Shown here piece by piece: positions 23,515-35,685 of a stretch of DNA of 64,000 nt. The notes under the pieces are model-generated. The model did not search any database and was not told the DNA's origin. It saw nothing but the letters and a program-made list of their open reading frames with translations. Position numbers and translations under genes: made by a program. The number at the start of each line of letters is the position of its first letter. Positions within the stretch are counted from its first letter, which is position 1. This stretch comes from Acanthacorydalis orientalis (taxonomy: Eukaryota; Arthropoda; Insecta; Megaloptera; Corydalidae): contig CM068322.1 in the NCBI GenBank assembly GCA_034766995.1, positions 7,934,589 through 7,998,588 on the forward strand. Reading direction: 5' to 3'.

Positions 23515-23890
23515 TAGCGAATTTTATTGAAAACATGTAAAAAATTACAAAACATCAGTTCTCTTCCGATTTAAAATCATTATTCGTCATAGTACAATTC
23601 TTATACTGTGGCTAAATTCATTTTCACAAATGAGATCTTTTTTCACTCCACAAAGAACAATTCTTTCTAGTCAAAAATGTCCAATAAATTATATCATTTT
23701 TGATTTGTTCTTTTTGTGGATTTCGGTAGGGATTACATCATCTTCAGAGCACTAATGTACAGAAAAATCTCAAAAATCTTGGTTTGTGGGACGAAAAAAG
23801 AATTCATTTGTGAAATTATTTACGTTAGTATTTTCATTGACGATGCTGCCCATTTTAGGAATGCCGCGCAAAATTTTTGTCTGAAAACGA
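23515..23890. repeat. Imperfect inverted repeat
   Basis: The region 23610-23690 (TCACAAATGAGATCTTTTTT, CCACAAAGAAC) returns reverse complemented at about 23760-23830 (GTTTGTGGGACGAAAAAAG, TTCATTTGTGAAA). Fainter similarity extends outward. The loop is about 70 bp. The open frame 23716-23982 overlaps the right arm and has no recognisable domain. It may be a worn fold-back element or a chance survival of an inverted duplication. Confidence 0.5.
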
Positions 23891-25014
23891 ATTTAGAAAG
23901 ATATATTCACCTAAAGTTTGCTTTGATAATTGCAATGAAGAACACTAGTTTGATCGGCAACTGCAACTATCTGAAAATATAGAGGAATATCAGTCAGCAA
24001 ACAAATCAATTCTTAGTCAGAAACATACATTTCCTTCAAATACACCTTTCAGGATATTTGTGGGGATAAAAGTGTAATTTTATATTAAAACAGTCTAATT
24101 CAAAAGTCAAAGTCGATTTCAAAAACTACCGATTTTTAAACGTGTTTTTTTTATCATTGTTAGTGAACTTTTATAAAACGCTACGTTTTATTTATTATCA
24201 TTATTTTATTCCTTTTATTTACTGCTGTTATTTTATGCTTTGTAATTAGCTTCAGCATTGATCGCAATAATAAAAGAATACATTGATACACATGTTTTCA
24301 GATTCATGTATCACTGCATCGATATACATATGTTTCACATATTATCTGTTATGTCAATTGAAACATTTTATGCAAGTCGCCTGTTGTTGAAAGCACGTAC
24401 AAATATGTATTAATTAAGAAACTAATTCTACTAAAGTAAATATATCCACGCAATAAGTTATTATGAATGGCCCGACTTTCAACTACTGAATATAACAACC
24501 TATTAAATTAATTAATAATGCACAATATGTTCTCGGGAAAGAATTTAATACAAAATTAACGGGATAAATAAATTCAAGATTATTTTTTATCTATGGAAAA
24601 TCTATATTTTATGTGTACGATTTTAAATTTGATCCGGACTTGATTTAAAAGAAAGCGTTCATTATTCACATTGTTTGATATTAAAGTATTTCAGTTGTGC
24701 TTTGTTGATATAACACAGGTTTCATAGCACGAAAGTCATTTCATTCCACAATAGTTATGCTCATTCGAATATCATAAAACGATGGGTTCAAAAAGATTTT
24801 TTAAAGAAATAAATACAGAGCAGTGAAACATCTTACAGACAATCAAATTGTTTAATAATCTGGACATTCAAGGCAGCTGAAATATAGTTTTGTACTATCT
24901 ATGATGTTTGTACTGTCAATTAAAATAATATATGGTTGTTGATTTAGGAACTTATCTTTTTTTTAATCGATACGAGCCTCTGGCGGCAAGTAAATAATCA
25001 CATTGCTTTTGGTT
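23891..25014. other. Non-coding, nothing recognised
   Basis: AT-rich, no supportable gene. Confidence 0.5.
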
Positions 25015-25040
25015 TATATATATATATATATATATATATT
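25015..25040. repeat. (TA)n tract
   Basis: Short TA microsatellite. Confidence 0.88.
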
Positions 25041-25359
25041 TATTCATATAAATATTTACTTTTATAACGAGTTCCTTTCATGGTTATACCGAAAAAAAGT
25101 TAATATTCTCTCAACACTACCTTCACCTAATTAACGGTTCACCCCATTTTTAGAACAAAAGATAACTGTTTTTTACATTCCTAAATTTAAGATCTTCTAA
25201 TTGTTTGTCAAAGTCATTATTATTTTAACTGAAGTCTAGTGTTAGTTGAAGCCTGAAACATTTTTATATTAATTAAAGCGATTGTTATGTTTTTTTATAT
25301 CTGGGCATTTGTTTTATTTTGAGAATAAAAGCAAACTAATACTACAAAGTAGAAGATGA

Positions 25360-26022
25360 AGGAGAATATTAGGTCAAAACGTTACCGTCGATGATTACAA
25401 TTTCGATGTTGTAAAAAATTTCACATATCTTTGCTCAAACATCATCAGTGAAAATGAGGAATCTCAAAAAGTTCAAAACGAATAACAGCAGCAAGTAGAA
25501 CATATTTCGTGCCCATAATTAAATCTAAAAATGTGCATAGGAAGACCAAAATTTGACTTTATAAAACCCTCATCCGTACTTTTGTCGTATCTTATGTAGG
25601 TGAAGCGTGGATCATATCAGCTAAGACCGCTGATGTTGGACACCGTCGAAAGAAGAATGTTGAGAAGGATATTTGGGTCAGTAAACGATGAAGGTATATG
25701 GAAAATACGCTACAACTCCGAATTATCTAAAGTCTATAAGGAACCAAAATTGTCGGCTTTTATAAAAATGCTCCTCTTGCTATGAGCAGGTCACAATGAA
25801 CGGATGCCGGAGTCAAAAGTACTAAAAAGGGCCTTGGATGGACAACCAGGAGGAAGAAGACCTGTAGCAAACCAAAGCTCAGATAGATAAGCTATGTAGA
25901 GAAGAATGCAGTGAAACTGTTGGGAGTAAGGAACTGGAGAAGGATTGCCAGGCAGAGAGATGTCTGGAAGCAGAAAATTGAGAAGGCTAAGGCTCGATTT
26001 GGACTGTAGGTCATCGAAGAAA
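25360..26022 (+). mobile_element. LINE 3' end: reverse transcriptase C-terminal remnant
   Basis: Broken frames on the plus strand show, in order: VTVDDYNFDVVKNFTYLCSN (F.YLGS.I motif after the RT domain); LYKTLIRTF; the segment VERRMLRRIFG with YNSEL..VYKEP and LSAFIKM (25600-25785); and LGVRNWRRIA followed by W..KIEKAKARFGL near 25940-26010. This is the conserved tail of insect non-LTR polyproteins, often annotated as endonuclease-reverse transcriptase or craniofacial development protein 2-like. Several stops and shifts interrupt it and the 5' part (endonuclease, catalytic RT) is missing. It is a 5'-truncated dead copy. Confidence 0.78.
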
Positions 26023-26417
26023 AGGAAGAATTTATTTTATTTAAATTTTACATTTATTTGCCGTTTAATATTTTTTCCTGGAACAATTTATCAATGTATT
26101 ACTAGAATGTATATAGAGAAAGATAATATCTAGGTTGAAATTATCTGTCTGTGATATAACGAGGAAACGAATGAATGCCAAGCGCGCTTTAGCGTTCCGT
26201 GAAAAGTTTTAGGCAAAATCCAGCTTATAAATTTTGACACAAAGGTTACATAATGAAAGATGGCTGTAAAATAATCTATATAAATATATCACAGACGGAA
26301 TGTCGGAAACTTTAACAGCGACAGAAAGTCAGAGCCCTATACCGGTCAATATAACGAGAAACGGTTCTAAAGAGAAAATATAATCGGCCCCACAGTGCAT
26401 ACAGTAATCGACTTTGA
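26023..26417. other. Non-coding, nothing recognised
   Basis: Spacer between the LINE end and a tandem repeat. Confidence 0.5.
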
Positions 26418-26470
26418 CTATATATATATATATATATATGTATATGTATATATATGTATATATATGTATG

Positions 26471-26507
<37 letters not shown>

Positions 26508-26623
26508 GTATATATATGTATATATATATATATGTATATATATGTATATATATATATATATATGTATATGTATATATATGTATATATATGTATGTATATA
26601 TATATATCTATATATATGTTTTA

Positions 26624-26706
<83 letters not shown>

Positions 26707-26720
26707 TATATATATGTATG

Positions 26721-26753
<33 letters not shown>

Positions 26754-26785
26754 ATGCATATGTATGTATATATATATATATGTAT
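26418..26785. repeat. Long (TA)n/(TATG)n tandem repeat
   Basis: About 365 bp of TA with regularly spaced TATATG units and a short TG run near 26740. The many open frames of alternating Tyr-Ile it generates are not genes. Confidence 0.95.
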
Positions 26786-27915
26786 ACACATACCAAAAAA
26801 GACATCGTTTCGCTTTACTGACCAAAGTATAATCAGTATGATTTCTTTGCATATTTTTTAACGTCCTGATAAGTAAAAAAATAGCGTTCTAAAAAAAATA
26901 ATGTTCGACGATGGTTTCGAATAAATTGTGAATATAGTATCTTATTGCTTTCTTTAATCATCCATAGAAATACTTGTCCGAAGTATTCACAACCTGATCA
27001 GTTATAAAAAAGTGACCAATACAAATCCAAACACGTATTTACTTACAAATCAATACTTTTTTTTAAATGTTATTTGTACTACTCGGATTGATACAGATGA
27101 AACGACTTGTTCTAATAAAAAAGCGGTCGATTTGCTAGATTTCATTATTATAACATACATTAATAATAGCACTAATAAATATAACTGGTTAAATCAGTGA
27201 ATCAGGCGACAAACGGTTAAATACAAAAATAAGTTTCATTTCGCTTCATTTAATTTTTCAATCTATTAGACGCATAAAATAATTCATTGAATAAAATAAT
27301 GATTCCGGCATAGATGATTCCAGACAGATGAATTTACAATTCATTCCAGATATAAGATTGAGTACTCAAAAAACGATGATTGTTGAGAATGTGAAAATTT
27401 ATTACAGAACCGAAATTTCTACTTTATCTTTAGGTAATGTCGTAAAACTAACAGATACGATCAGTTGTTTCAAATGAAAATAGTTGATAATTTTAAAATA
27501 AAAAAAAAATTACGAAATTTACTAAAATATGAACTATGATAGTACGAAAACTATGGTGTACGACTACATTTGACGATGAGGGCGGATTTAATACTTTTGG
27601 TTTAGACAGAACATGTAGTTTGCTGAGTAAATAGAAAGGAATTACAGCAAATTTAAAACCAGTAGTCAAACACAGTGATCATTCTTTAAATGTATTCTAA
27701 AATGTAGGGCAAATGCAAGCGTGATGGACGACATGTTATTGATGGAATTGTGAATCGTTAAATGTATGTTGACATACTAAAGACCAAAATTTAATAAAAT
27801 GCTGAATAACTGAGAATAATGTGATTTTTCTTATGTAGGTAACGATTTTTCTAGTTACGAAAAGTTTGCAGGTACCGGAACTCATCATTCATGAGTGTGT
27901 GTATGTATGTGTATA
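26786..27915. other. Non-coding, nothing recognised
   Basis: AT-rich, without supportable features. Confidence 0.5.
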
Positions 27916-28799
27916 CGAGGTCAGACAATTAACTAATGCGACAAAATTCAAAAATCGAGTATATTTAAAAATTAAGGTACATCGCTGCGATCCCCTTCAA
28001 AGTAGTCCCCTCCCGCATCTATACACTTATTCCAGCGAGTTTTCCAGTTTTCGTAACAATTCTGGAACACTTCTTGTGGGACCTCTCCGAGTACCCTCGT
28101 CATAGATTCTTGAATATCTTCAACGGAGTCAAAATGTCGACCTTTGACGAATTTTTTCATATGGGGGAATAGGAAAAAGTCGCAGGGTGACATGTCCGGT
28201 GAATAGGGCGGTTGTGGTAACGTTGCGATGCCTTTAGACGCCAAAAACTGAGATACACTGAACGCACTGTGACAGGGAGCATTGTCGTGATGCAGAACTT
28301 TTTCGTAATTTTTCGAGCACATTGCGGTAGAATACTTGATTTACGGTTTGTCCAGGTGGTACGAACTCTTTGTGAACCACCCCTTTGCTGTCGAAGAAGC
28401 AAATCAACATGGTTTTCACTTTGGACTTGCTCATTATCGCCTTCTTTGGCCTTGGTGCTCCAGGGGACAGCCACTGTTGGCTTTGTCGTTTAGTTTCGGG
28501 GTCATATTGAAAGAATCAACTTTCATCACCAGTAATAACTCGATCGAGAAGAGTAGGATCACTTTCAACCTGCTCGAGACAATCTTGAGCGATGTTCATT
28601 CGGTGGGCTTCGTGACATGCACTACTCGCGCGTTGTTACAAAACACTAAACAGCTGGCGAAGAAATGATCTTACGAGGGTGGTCAAGGTCTCAATCGAGA
28701 GAGTAGGGATCTGCTATTACGGTGGCGGAGTTACAGATTCGCAGTGTTACCACAGGCCGAGAAAAAAAATCGGTCGCATTACTTAATTGTCTGACCTCG
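27916..28799 (-). mobile_element. mariner element, N-terminally deleted (family E, copy 1)
   Basis: 884 bp with nearly perfect terminal repeats beginning CGAGGTCAGACAATTAA. TA lies on both flanks (27914-27915 and 28800-28801). On the minus strand the frame shows the catalytic half of a DD34D transposase: SKVKTMLICFFDSKG, then HHDNAPCHSAFSVSQFLASK, YSPDMSPCDFFLF and the tail ENWKTRWNKC...GDYFEGD, ending at 27972. The N-terminal DNA-binding half is missing, as in copy 2 at 46327. Relative to copy 2 it has lost about 48 further bases, including the segment before HHDN and the MEQRNR-coding piece. Confidence 0.88.
27972..28600 (-). pseudogene. mariner transposase, catalytic half only (E1)
   Basis: The longest intact piece runs from about 28322 to 27972 and keeps the second catalytic Asp (HHDNAPCH) and the third (SPCDFFLF) with the 34-residue mariner spacing. 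Upstream pieces in another frame (28434-28234) cover KTMLICFFDSKGVVHKEFVPP. The first catalytic segment (GDESW) is present near 28530 but out of frame. A deletion between NVLEKLRK and the HHDN segment shifts the frame. There is no HTH, so it could not bind its own ends even if translated. Confidence 0.82.
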
Positions 28800-28801
28800 T
28801 A

Positions 28802-30865
28802 TATATACACATTCCATCTCCACAAAGTCTTATGAAATGCATCGTAATTAGCCAGAAATATTATTTGATAGACTCTCTTGAACCATTTTTATCATTTACA
28901 TTGTCTTTCGATTTTTTTTAGAATTATATTCGAATGCTTGTAAAAGTAGTTTTAGCGACATCCACTAATTTTTCCGATGATGTACTAGTTTTTCTTTTCA
29001 GCTATGTTTTTCTAGTACTATAATCTTTCAGAAACGGCCTGTTTTACTCGTATTTACTCAATAAATTCCAAAATTTTAATGTATATCTCAATATTTAAAT
29101 ATGTCTTAAGTTGGTTTTTCGTTTATATATATATATATATATATATGTATGTACAACACACACACATACGCACACACATCTACTATTATACATACATTCA
29201 TACCTATGTTTCTAGATTCTAATCAGAAGATGTAATGTTCTTACAAGTATTATACAGCTTTTTTCAATGTTCATCGGCTCAACGAAATAGTTGCGTATCG
29301 TTGACCTACACGAAAACATCTAAACGAGATAACAAAGGGGAGGAGAGTTCATTTGAAATAATGTAATATGTTTATGTATTGAGATGTCTCTCTACGACGA
29401 CGCTAATCTTAATTTACGTAGAAAACGATCTTTGTATAAGACAGGACATAATGCATACATTAAAATATTTTATTGTCGTGCTGCGTGAGGACAGGTTTTT
29501 TAACACCGCCACAAGTCAATAAACGAGCAGATATGCGTTGAATTCGACGTTATTCGTGTTACGGTTACGAAGAAGCTCTGCCGTTTCAATAATAAATCTG
29601 TCTCATAGAAATCTTGTCCGGCAGAGGAGGAGGGGGTGTATTGAGAAGATTTCGTCCGTGTCATTCGACTGCACACATACGTTTACTTTTCACGGTATTA
29701 GATGTCGATTCAATTGAGTTTATAGGAACATACACACATTCATACAGATACTTACTATATAAAGCATAAAATATATTTTATTTATGTCATTATTTGAAAG
29801 ATAAATTTTATTTAATAATTTAAATTCTCATTTTTTGTAATAAATAGTTACGCATTGAACAAAAATTGATGAAATTAAGAAGGTCTTCCTTATATTACTG
29901 AAACAGAAAGATGGAAAAAAAACAGCAGTTTTAATTAAATCGACTGTATATGACCTTTTTCTTTTTCACTATTTATGGTTCGAGTCTTTTTTTGTGAAAT
30001 CTTCGAAAGTTTGACATAAGAAATTGTCAGCATTTTTGCACGTTTGTTAAACTAGCTATTCTTTAAAAAAGATTTTAATAATTGACAGAGATGGGGTTAA
30101 ACCTTAGGAATATCGAGGGTTCGAGACTATTCCGGATCATTTCTGTAGGGTTTTTTTTTGTCGGCGATCATTATTTTTGTGACGTGCAACAGAGTGTTAT
30201 AAAACAAGAATTTTTATACGTATTGATTAAATGGATTTTAACAGTTTGTATTTATTGTTTATCCTGCCTAATTTTTAGATATTTAAATTCTGTATTTTTT
30301 GAGATTTGTTATATTTGTGTTTAAATATTTCTATTTTCTGTTTCTCTTTTTGATTCTGCGAATATTAAGACAATGCTCGTTGAATTTTTGTAATCGATGA
30401 TATTGACTGTAAACATTCCATACGTTATGAATTTATTTCAAATTATATTTTATCTATCTACATATAAAAAAATTCCGTAAATTTCCAAAAAATGTTAAAG
30501 AAATGTGTAGAGATTTTGTATTAAATTATTATTAACGATAACATCCAAAGTTACACGATAAATTATGGTCTCATACAATTAAAATTTTTTTCTACGAATT
30601 TTGAGAAAGTGTAAATCTTGTTATCGTATGTCTTCGTATCTCCGGTCCTTCTTCGAGGTTGGAGTTTGTCCAAAATCAACCTTTGTCTTTTTATTGTGTA
30701 TTGTCTGTGTATGAATACGGAGCCTGATTCGTGGAATATCTGGGAAAACAACTACAATGAAATGTGCGACTTTATAAAACAACAATGTCGCATTACACTT
30801 TCAAGAGGAACACACTCACTATCATTCAACAGCGAGAGAATGATTATGTAGACATACTATTATAA
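28802..30865. other. Non-coding; minor simple repeats
   Basis: It contains a short TA tract (29125-29145) and a CA-rich patch (about 29155-29180). A GC-richer patch at about 29380-29700 is the only part that stands out. The open frame at 30082-30324 has no recognisable domain. Confidence 0.5.
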
Positions 30866-30869
30866 CATA

Positions 30870-30870
30870 C

Positions 30871-30906
<36 letters not shown>
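30870..30906. repeat. (TA)n tract
   Basis: TA microsatellite just left of a GC-rich hairpin block. Confidence 0.9.
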
Positions 30907-30909
<3 letters not shown>

Positions 30910-30930
30910 GATATTGAACGAATATATGTG

Positions 30931-31010
30931 ACAGGTGCGAAGCAAGTGGGGCGGAGCCCCCTGTGGTTCGGAAAGATTAGCTAGTAGGGGTCAGAACCCC
31001 CTAGTAATGT
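30931..31010. repeat. GC-rich block with two small hairpins
   Basis: In otherwise AT-rich DNA this 80-bp block contains GGGGCGGAGCCCC and, after about 30 bp, CTAGTAGGGGTCAGAACCCC followed by CCTAG. Each can fold on itself. It may be a piece of a dispersed repeat, but only one copy is visible and I cannot name the family. Confidence 0.5.
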
Positions 31011-31957
31011 AAATAATGATTTTCTCGTGAAATTATTGTGGTTTATATATTAAAATTCGATAAATACGACAGAAATATGTAATGAAGAGCGATGGACAAT
31101 AAGCATAATAATTTATGCAATACCATTAGTTATCGATTTTCGAGATTTTGGAAATTAAATAACTGTTATTTTACAGTTATCATATTTTTATGATTTAACA
31201 CTTGTGTAAAATTTAAGGCATTAATAAAAAAAATGTGATTTAATAGCATAAAAGATATATTATTGGAAATGAAAATTATAACTCCTGTTTTAAATATTGG
31301 ACTAACCACTGCTTTCGTCTAGTTATTCGAAATCAGCCCTTCACTGAAAAATTAATATAGTAATAGCATTAAGTGTACCTAAGTACAGTAATTTTTAGAG
31401 AATCACACATTTCATTCATTTTTTTGAATTTAGAAACTTTATCTTATTGATACCATGTGCAGACACTTTATTATTCGTTTTAAATAAGATTCGTGCGAAA
31501 TCTAGATAAGTTTTCAATTTGTAAAGTTCAGTAATAAATGATTAACACAAAATCGAATTTATTTTTATCTCAACGAAGAAGTCAAAATATTCGGATGTCA
31601 GGGAAGTTCTTGTCTAGTATTAATAGATGTCATAAAAACAAGTCTGAATGTTTTTTGATAACAGCTGTGTTGTAAAGAATATGTATAACTCTTTTTTCCG
31701 GATAATTGACTACAATAATGTTAAAAAATATTTTATACAAGAGTTACAATAGATCAAAAGAAAACACACTTTTAGTATCTACATCAATGTTATTAATTTG
31801 TTTTCATAGTAACAATTTTATTTATTCACAGCCGTACATTTTTCATAAAATTGTTAAACCATAAAATGCTCACATACTATTTAACCGCCCCATACAAATT
31901 GTAATATAGATACAGTTCTGAAAAAAAATAATATCCAATACAGGATAGGTTAAAATG
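31011..31957. other. Non-coding, nothing recognised
   Basis: AT-rich spacer. Confidence 0.5.
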
Positions 31958-33246
31958 CAGGGTTTTCCAATAAGGACGCAATTATTTAATTTGTAATAAG
32001 ATAGAATTTGCGCTGAAATTTCAAGTTTCTTTTTTATAAATCATAGATGGGAGTATGTCATTTATAAATGAAAAATAATTGCGCATAAGTGACCGGCGCG
32101 TGCTTTCTTGCAAGTAACCATTTTTTTGTTAAAATTTTTAATAATATCCGTATACAACTGGAGCTCTATCTCACCGATTATTCCTCGGATTTCATATTTT
32201 TGGTCGGAAATTGTTTCAGTATTATTGGCGTACACATGTTCTTTAACGTGACTCCAAAGAAAGTAGTCCAACGGTGTTCAATCGCAGGATCTCGGTGGGC
32301 AATTAATATCTTCATTTCTAGAAATAACACGACCAGAAAATTTCGTCTTCAATAAATCAATGATTTCACCAGCTGTGTGGCTTGTTGCACCATTCTATTG
32401 AAACCATAAGTCCTCCAGATCAATATCATCCAATTCTGTCCACAAAAAAATGTTTATCATGTTTCGGTATCTTTCTCTATTTACAGTAATCGCTTTACCA
32501 GCCTGATTCCCAAAAAAGTAAGGATCAATCAACTACACAGGATTAGAATGCGCACCAAACAATCACTCTTTCTATATGCAGTAGCTTATTAACGATCATC
32601 CTCGAATTTTCTTAACCCCAGATTCGATAATTTTGCTTGTTAACGTAGCCAGAGAGTCCGAAATGAACCTTATCGCTGAAGATGACTTTTTCAGAAAAAC
32701 CGTGTTGTTCCAGTATCCAATTAACAAATCTCCGACGCAGTGAATTATCTGCTGGCTTCAATTTTTGTGTTAATTGAACCTAATAAGCTTTTTCGTCATT
32801 AAATCTTTATACAAAATATGTCAAGCAGTCATCTGTGAAAGGACCAGTTGCTGTGATTGTTGTTTTGACATTGCTGGCTTTTCCGTTACACTTTCACGAA
32901 TCGAGTCAATATTTTCTTTAGAACTAGCACTACGAACACATGTTGGTGTTTCTTTATCTTTAACCGATCTAGTCTCTTCAAATTTATTCACTACTCGAAG
33001 AATTGTTGGTTCAGATAGACGAGTATGTCAAGAATATAGCGAAATTTACAAAATGTATTTTTTATAGAACGACCATTTTTATATTACAATTATACTATGT
33101 CGTCAGTGCTTTTGATTTGTTGTATATGAAACCATAACTCAAATGGCAATGTTAAAAATTAGCAAATGTCAAAAAAAATACAGCTGCCAGTTTGACATCT
33201 GTGAAATATAACCTTTTAAAAAATGCGTCCCTATTTGGAAAACCTG
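31958..33246 (-). mobile_element. Tc1/mariner-superfamily element with DUF4817-type transposase
   Basis: 1289 bp. The left end reads CAGGGTTTTCCAATAAGGAC and the reverse complement of the right end reads CAGGTTTTCCAAATAGGGAC, about 24 bp with a few mismatches. TA follows the right end; the left flank no longer shows it. The size and ends fit a complete element. The coding strand is minus and carries a decayed transposase described separately. A remnant of a related transposase is at 37600-38100. Confidence 0.82.
32062..33062 (-). pseudogene. DDE transposase with DUF4817-like N-terminus, decayed
   Basis: Reading from the right, the minus strand gives NKFEETRSVKDKETPT, ENIDSIRESVTEKPAMSKQQ, then HILYKDLMTKKLIRF. 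These correspond to the DUF4817/HTH region (VRKFEETGSV..., S.RR..Q.LG.S..T..RIL..DL). Further on it shows ISRNEDINCPPRSCD, TPLDYFLWSHVKEHVYANN and a C-terminal tail ending GHLCAIIFHL at 32062. The second catalytic site is degraded (Q.NGATSHTA). The third Asp region (RSCD.TPLDYFLW) survives with a stop inside. Several stops and frameshifts make it a clear pseudogene. Confidence 0.78.
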
Positions 33247-33248
33247 TA

Positions 33249-33957
33249 TATTTCATATTTATTTTCGTAAATCTGACAGCTCCAATTGCATCTCTTGCAT
33301 AACAGCGAGGGCGTGTTTTGCAGCATGACGAGTAATTCGAATCATCCCCTGTCCATTAACGACATTCGTCGTTAAAAAGGGTGGCGGATCCGGTCGATCT
33401 GACCGACGTCTGCATGTATCGATTTACACGCCGCATCGTTGTTTTGTTGTACGTTTCGACGGATTACCGTGTACGCTCACGAAAACATCCCCGTTATATC
33501 GATCTGCTTAATATCTGTCTGTTGCAATTGCATTGTGTAATTCTAGCCCGACGTGTTTAAACGATTTAATAAAAAGCGATTTTAAAAAAATCTGTCTATG
33601 TAACCTAGGGTTATCAACATTTGATCAGTACTCGCCCGGAGGATTATCAAAAAAATGTCGAAGAAAACACAAATTATTTTATTCAACAAAATAATTAAAT
33701 GACATATCGTTTTTATCATTATAATGCTTATTTTCTTAAAATATTTTTTTTCTGATTTTGCTGCGTCCAATAATTTCTTCTGCTCAGGGTTATCTAAATA
33801 AAAATAAACACTTTTCACAGTCCATATCAAAATTAATTCGAATGCCTAACTCTGCTTGAATAAGTTCTACTCGCATTCTATTTCTATCATTTCTCCAAGT
33901 TGATTCTATTATTGAAAAAATGCGTTCTTCAAATGCGTTGTTTTAACAACACACTTA
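33249..33957. other. Non-coding; GC-richer patch at the left
   Basis: The stretch 33280-33560 is richer in GC and CpG than its neighbours (for example GGTGGCGGATCCGGTCGATC near 33385) and matches no transposon I know. It could be a conserved regulatory element or an unrecognised non-coding exon. The rest is AT-rich. Confidence 0.4.
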
Positions 33958-34766
33958 GCCTTATTCGCACGATCGTTAAAAAAACGTTGCGTTCAGAGTT
34001 AGCGTTAGCGCTTTTAAAACTCTCGCAAATGTAGTGTTCATATGAGCGTTTAAAAAGCAATTCTTTTCATCATCTTCGGACGTATGAATTCAGAAAAGTT
34101 GTTGGCAATAGCTGTATATATTTTAAGCAGGCGAAAAAAAAATGAAAAAGTTCTGTGTGCATCCTGTGAATGATCAACGATACTTGAAAGGACGGCTTGT
34201 GGCTATTTATGAAGATTGAAGGTTGTATCAGGATGTTTTTCAGCTACTCCAGTATAGAAATAGAAACATTTAATGAATTATTGAGAATTGTTATCTACAA
34301 CATTTTCCCAATTTGGGATTATTTTTGAAGTGATTTCCATCTACGTGTCCTCCTTCAAAATTCTGTTTGAATAATTTGGTAAACCTTTGTTATATAACAA
34401 AGATCTCGATTCCAGCTCCAAAATAAAACGACCAGTATCAAATACCGCCTTTTTCGTACACGCTGTCTGCCATTATCTGTTGTATTTGTAATCAGTACCA
34501 ACGTGCAATCAAGACTGACTGACAAATTCGGCGTCATTCAGCACTTTTTAAACGAGTATGCGAATGAAAATACCCTCTTCCATATGTTTCATTTACTTCA
34601 ACGTAAAACGCTCGGCGTTAGAAATGGATCAAGTCCTATATTTTTTACCGCGTGTCAAATAAACGCCGGCATGTGAAAAGAAACACCGAGTTTCATATGT
34701 TTTATTGAAAAGATGAAAAAAAAGCGAGCGTTGATGCGTTTTTTTAACGCTCGTGCAAATAAGGCC
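33958..34766 (+). mobile_element. PIF/Harbinger-like element, copy 2 (non-autonomous)
   Basis: About 809 bp, collinear with copy 1 at 6140-6937 from end to end. The left begins GCCTTATTCGCACGATCGTT and the reverse complement of the right begins GGCCTTATTTGCACGAGCGT. TTA occurs on both flanks, one base further out on the right. It shares with copy 1 the block GAAAAAGTTCTGTGTGCATC, the HARBI1-like fragment and the right half. The two copies therefore derive from one shortened ancestor. No intact frame. Confidence 0.75.
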
Positions 34767-35067
34767 TTAGTACTTAATAAACCGCCTTTTTTAAAGATTA
34801 AAGACTATTATTTATTACATTCGTTTTTTTAAGATAATATTTATTACATTCTTCATTCCTGGAAAAATTACCAGTACAACTGGAGAATGGATAAATGTCG
34901 CTAAACCTGCAGTTTCCAGGCGAAAATGGTATTATTGGCTATCCTAATGTAACCAGGCAATATGGATAATGTTCAAGTGGTATAAATTGTTGTTTATTAT
35001 TTCAAAGGAATCAGTATACTGAGAATTTTGCTCGTAGGCATAAAACATTAAGAAAGATATACCTGTG

Positions 35068-35069
<2 letters not shown>
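34767..35069. other. Non-coding, nothing recognised
   Basis: Spacer. Confidence 0.5.

Positions 35070-35132
<63 letters not shown>
35070..35132. repeat. (TA)n tract
   Basis: About 63 bp of TA repeat. Confidence 0.93.
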
Positions 35133-35136
<4 letters not shown>

Positions 35137-35371
35137 TAAAGTGTGTGCGTGTTTACAAAAGTATTATGTGTTTTTAACGTGACGTAGAAATATATACGCA
35201 TACATTGTGTAGTGGACAGCGGCGATAAATATTTTAACTCTTGTGCAAGAGAATGTGGTACGATTAATTAAATTTACTTCTACTACGGCCGCACATTCAT
35301 CCATCAACAGTGAAAGATCTTATGATAATTCATTTGAGTAAGGTATTATGGATGATTGTGTGCATACATAA

Positions 35372-35376
<5 letters not shown>

Positions 35377-35432
<56 letters not shown>
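35377..35432. repeat. (TA)n tract
   Basis: About 55 bp of TA repeat. Confidence 0.93.
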
Positions 35433-35434
<2 letters not shown>

Positions 35435-35645
35435 GTATACATTTATGTACTTATATTTATTCAATTTGTGTACATTTCTCGGAAAGAATTACAATAGATT
35501 TCATCAGTTATAAAATTATTAGGAAGTATGCAAATGGATCTTAGAAAAAATATGATTTTTTAATGGTTCTTTTTAAGCGAAAATTACATTCTAATTACCA
35601 CTGGCATCATTCTTATATTTTAGTAACTACAAAAGTTAATTTCGG

Positions 35646-35647
<2 letters not shown>

Positions 35648-35684
<37 letters not shown>
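35648..35684. repeat. (TA)n tract beside mariner D
   Basis: TA repeat ending at the mariner end at 35685. Confidence 0.92.

Positions 35685-35685
<1 letters not shown>

Noticed and set aside
28269..28668. Plus-strand frames within mariner E1, repeated at 46785-47108
   Set aside because: They are antisense shadows of the mariner catalytic domain.
29975..29992. GGTTCGAGTC followed by a T run, suggesting a tRNA T-arm and terminator
   Set aside because: No acceptor stem, D-arm or anticodon arm can be folded upstream.
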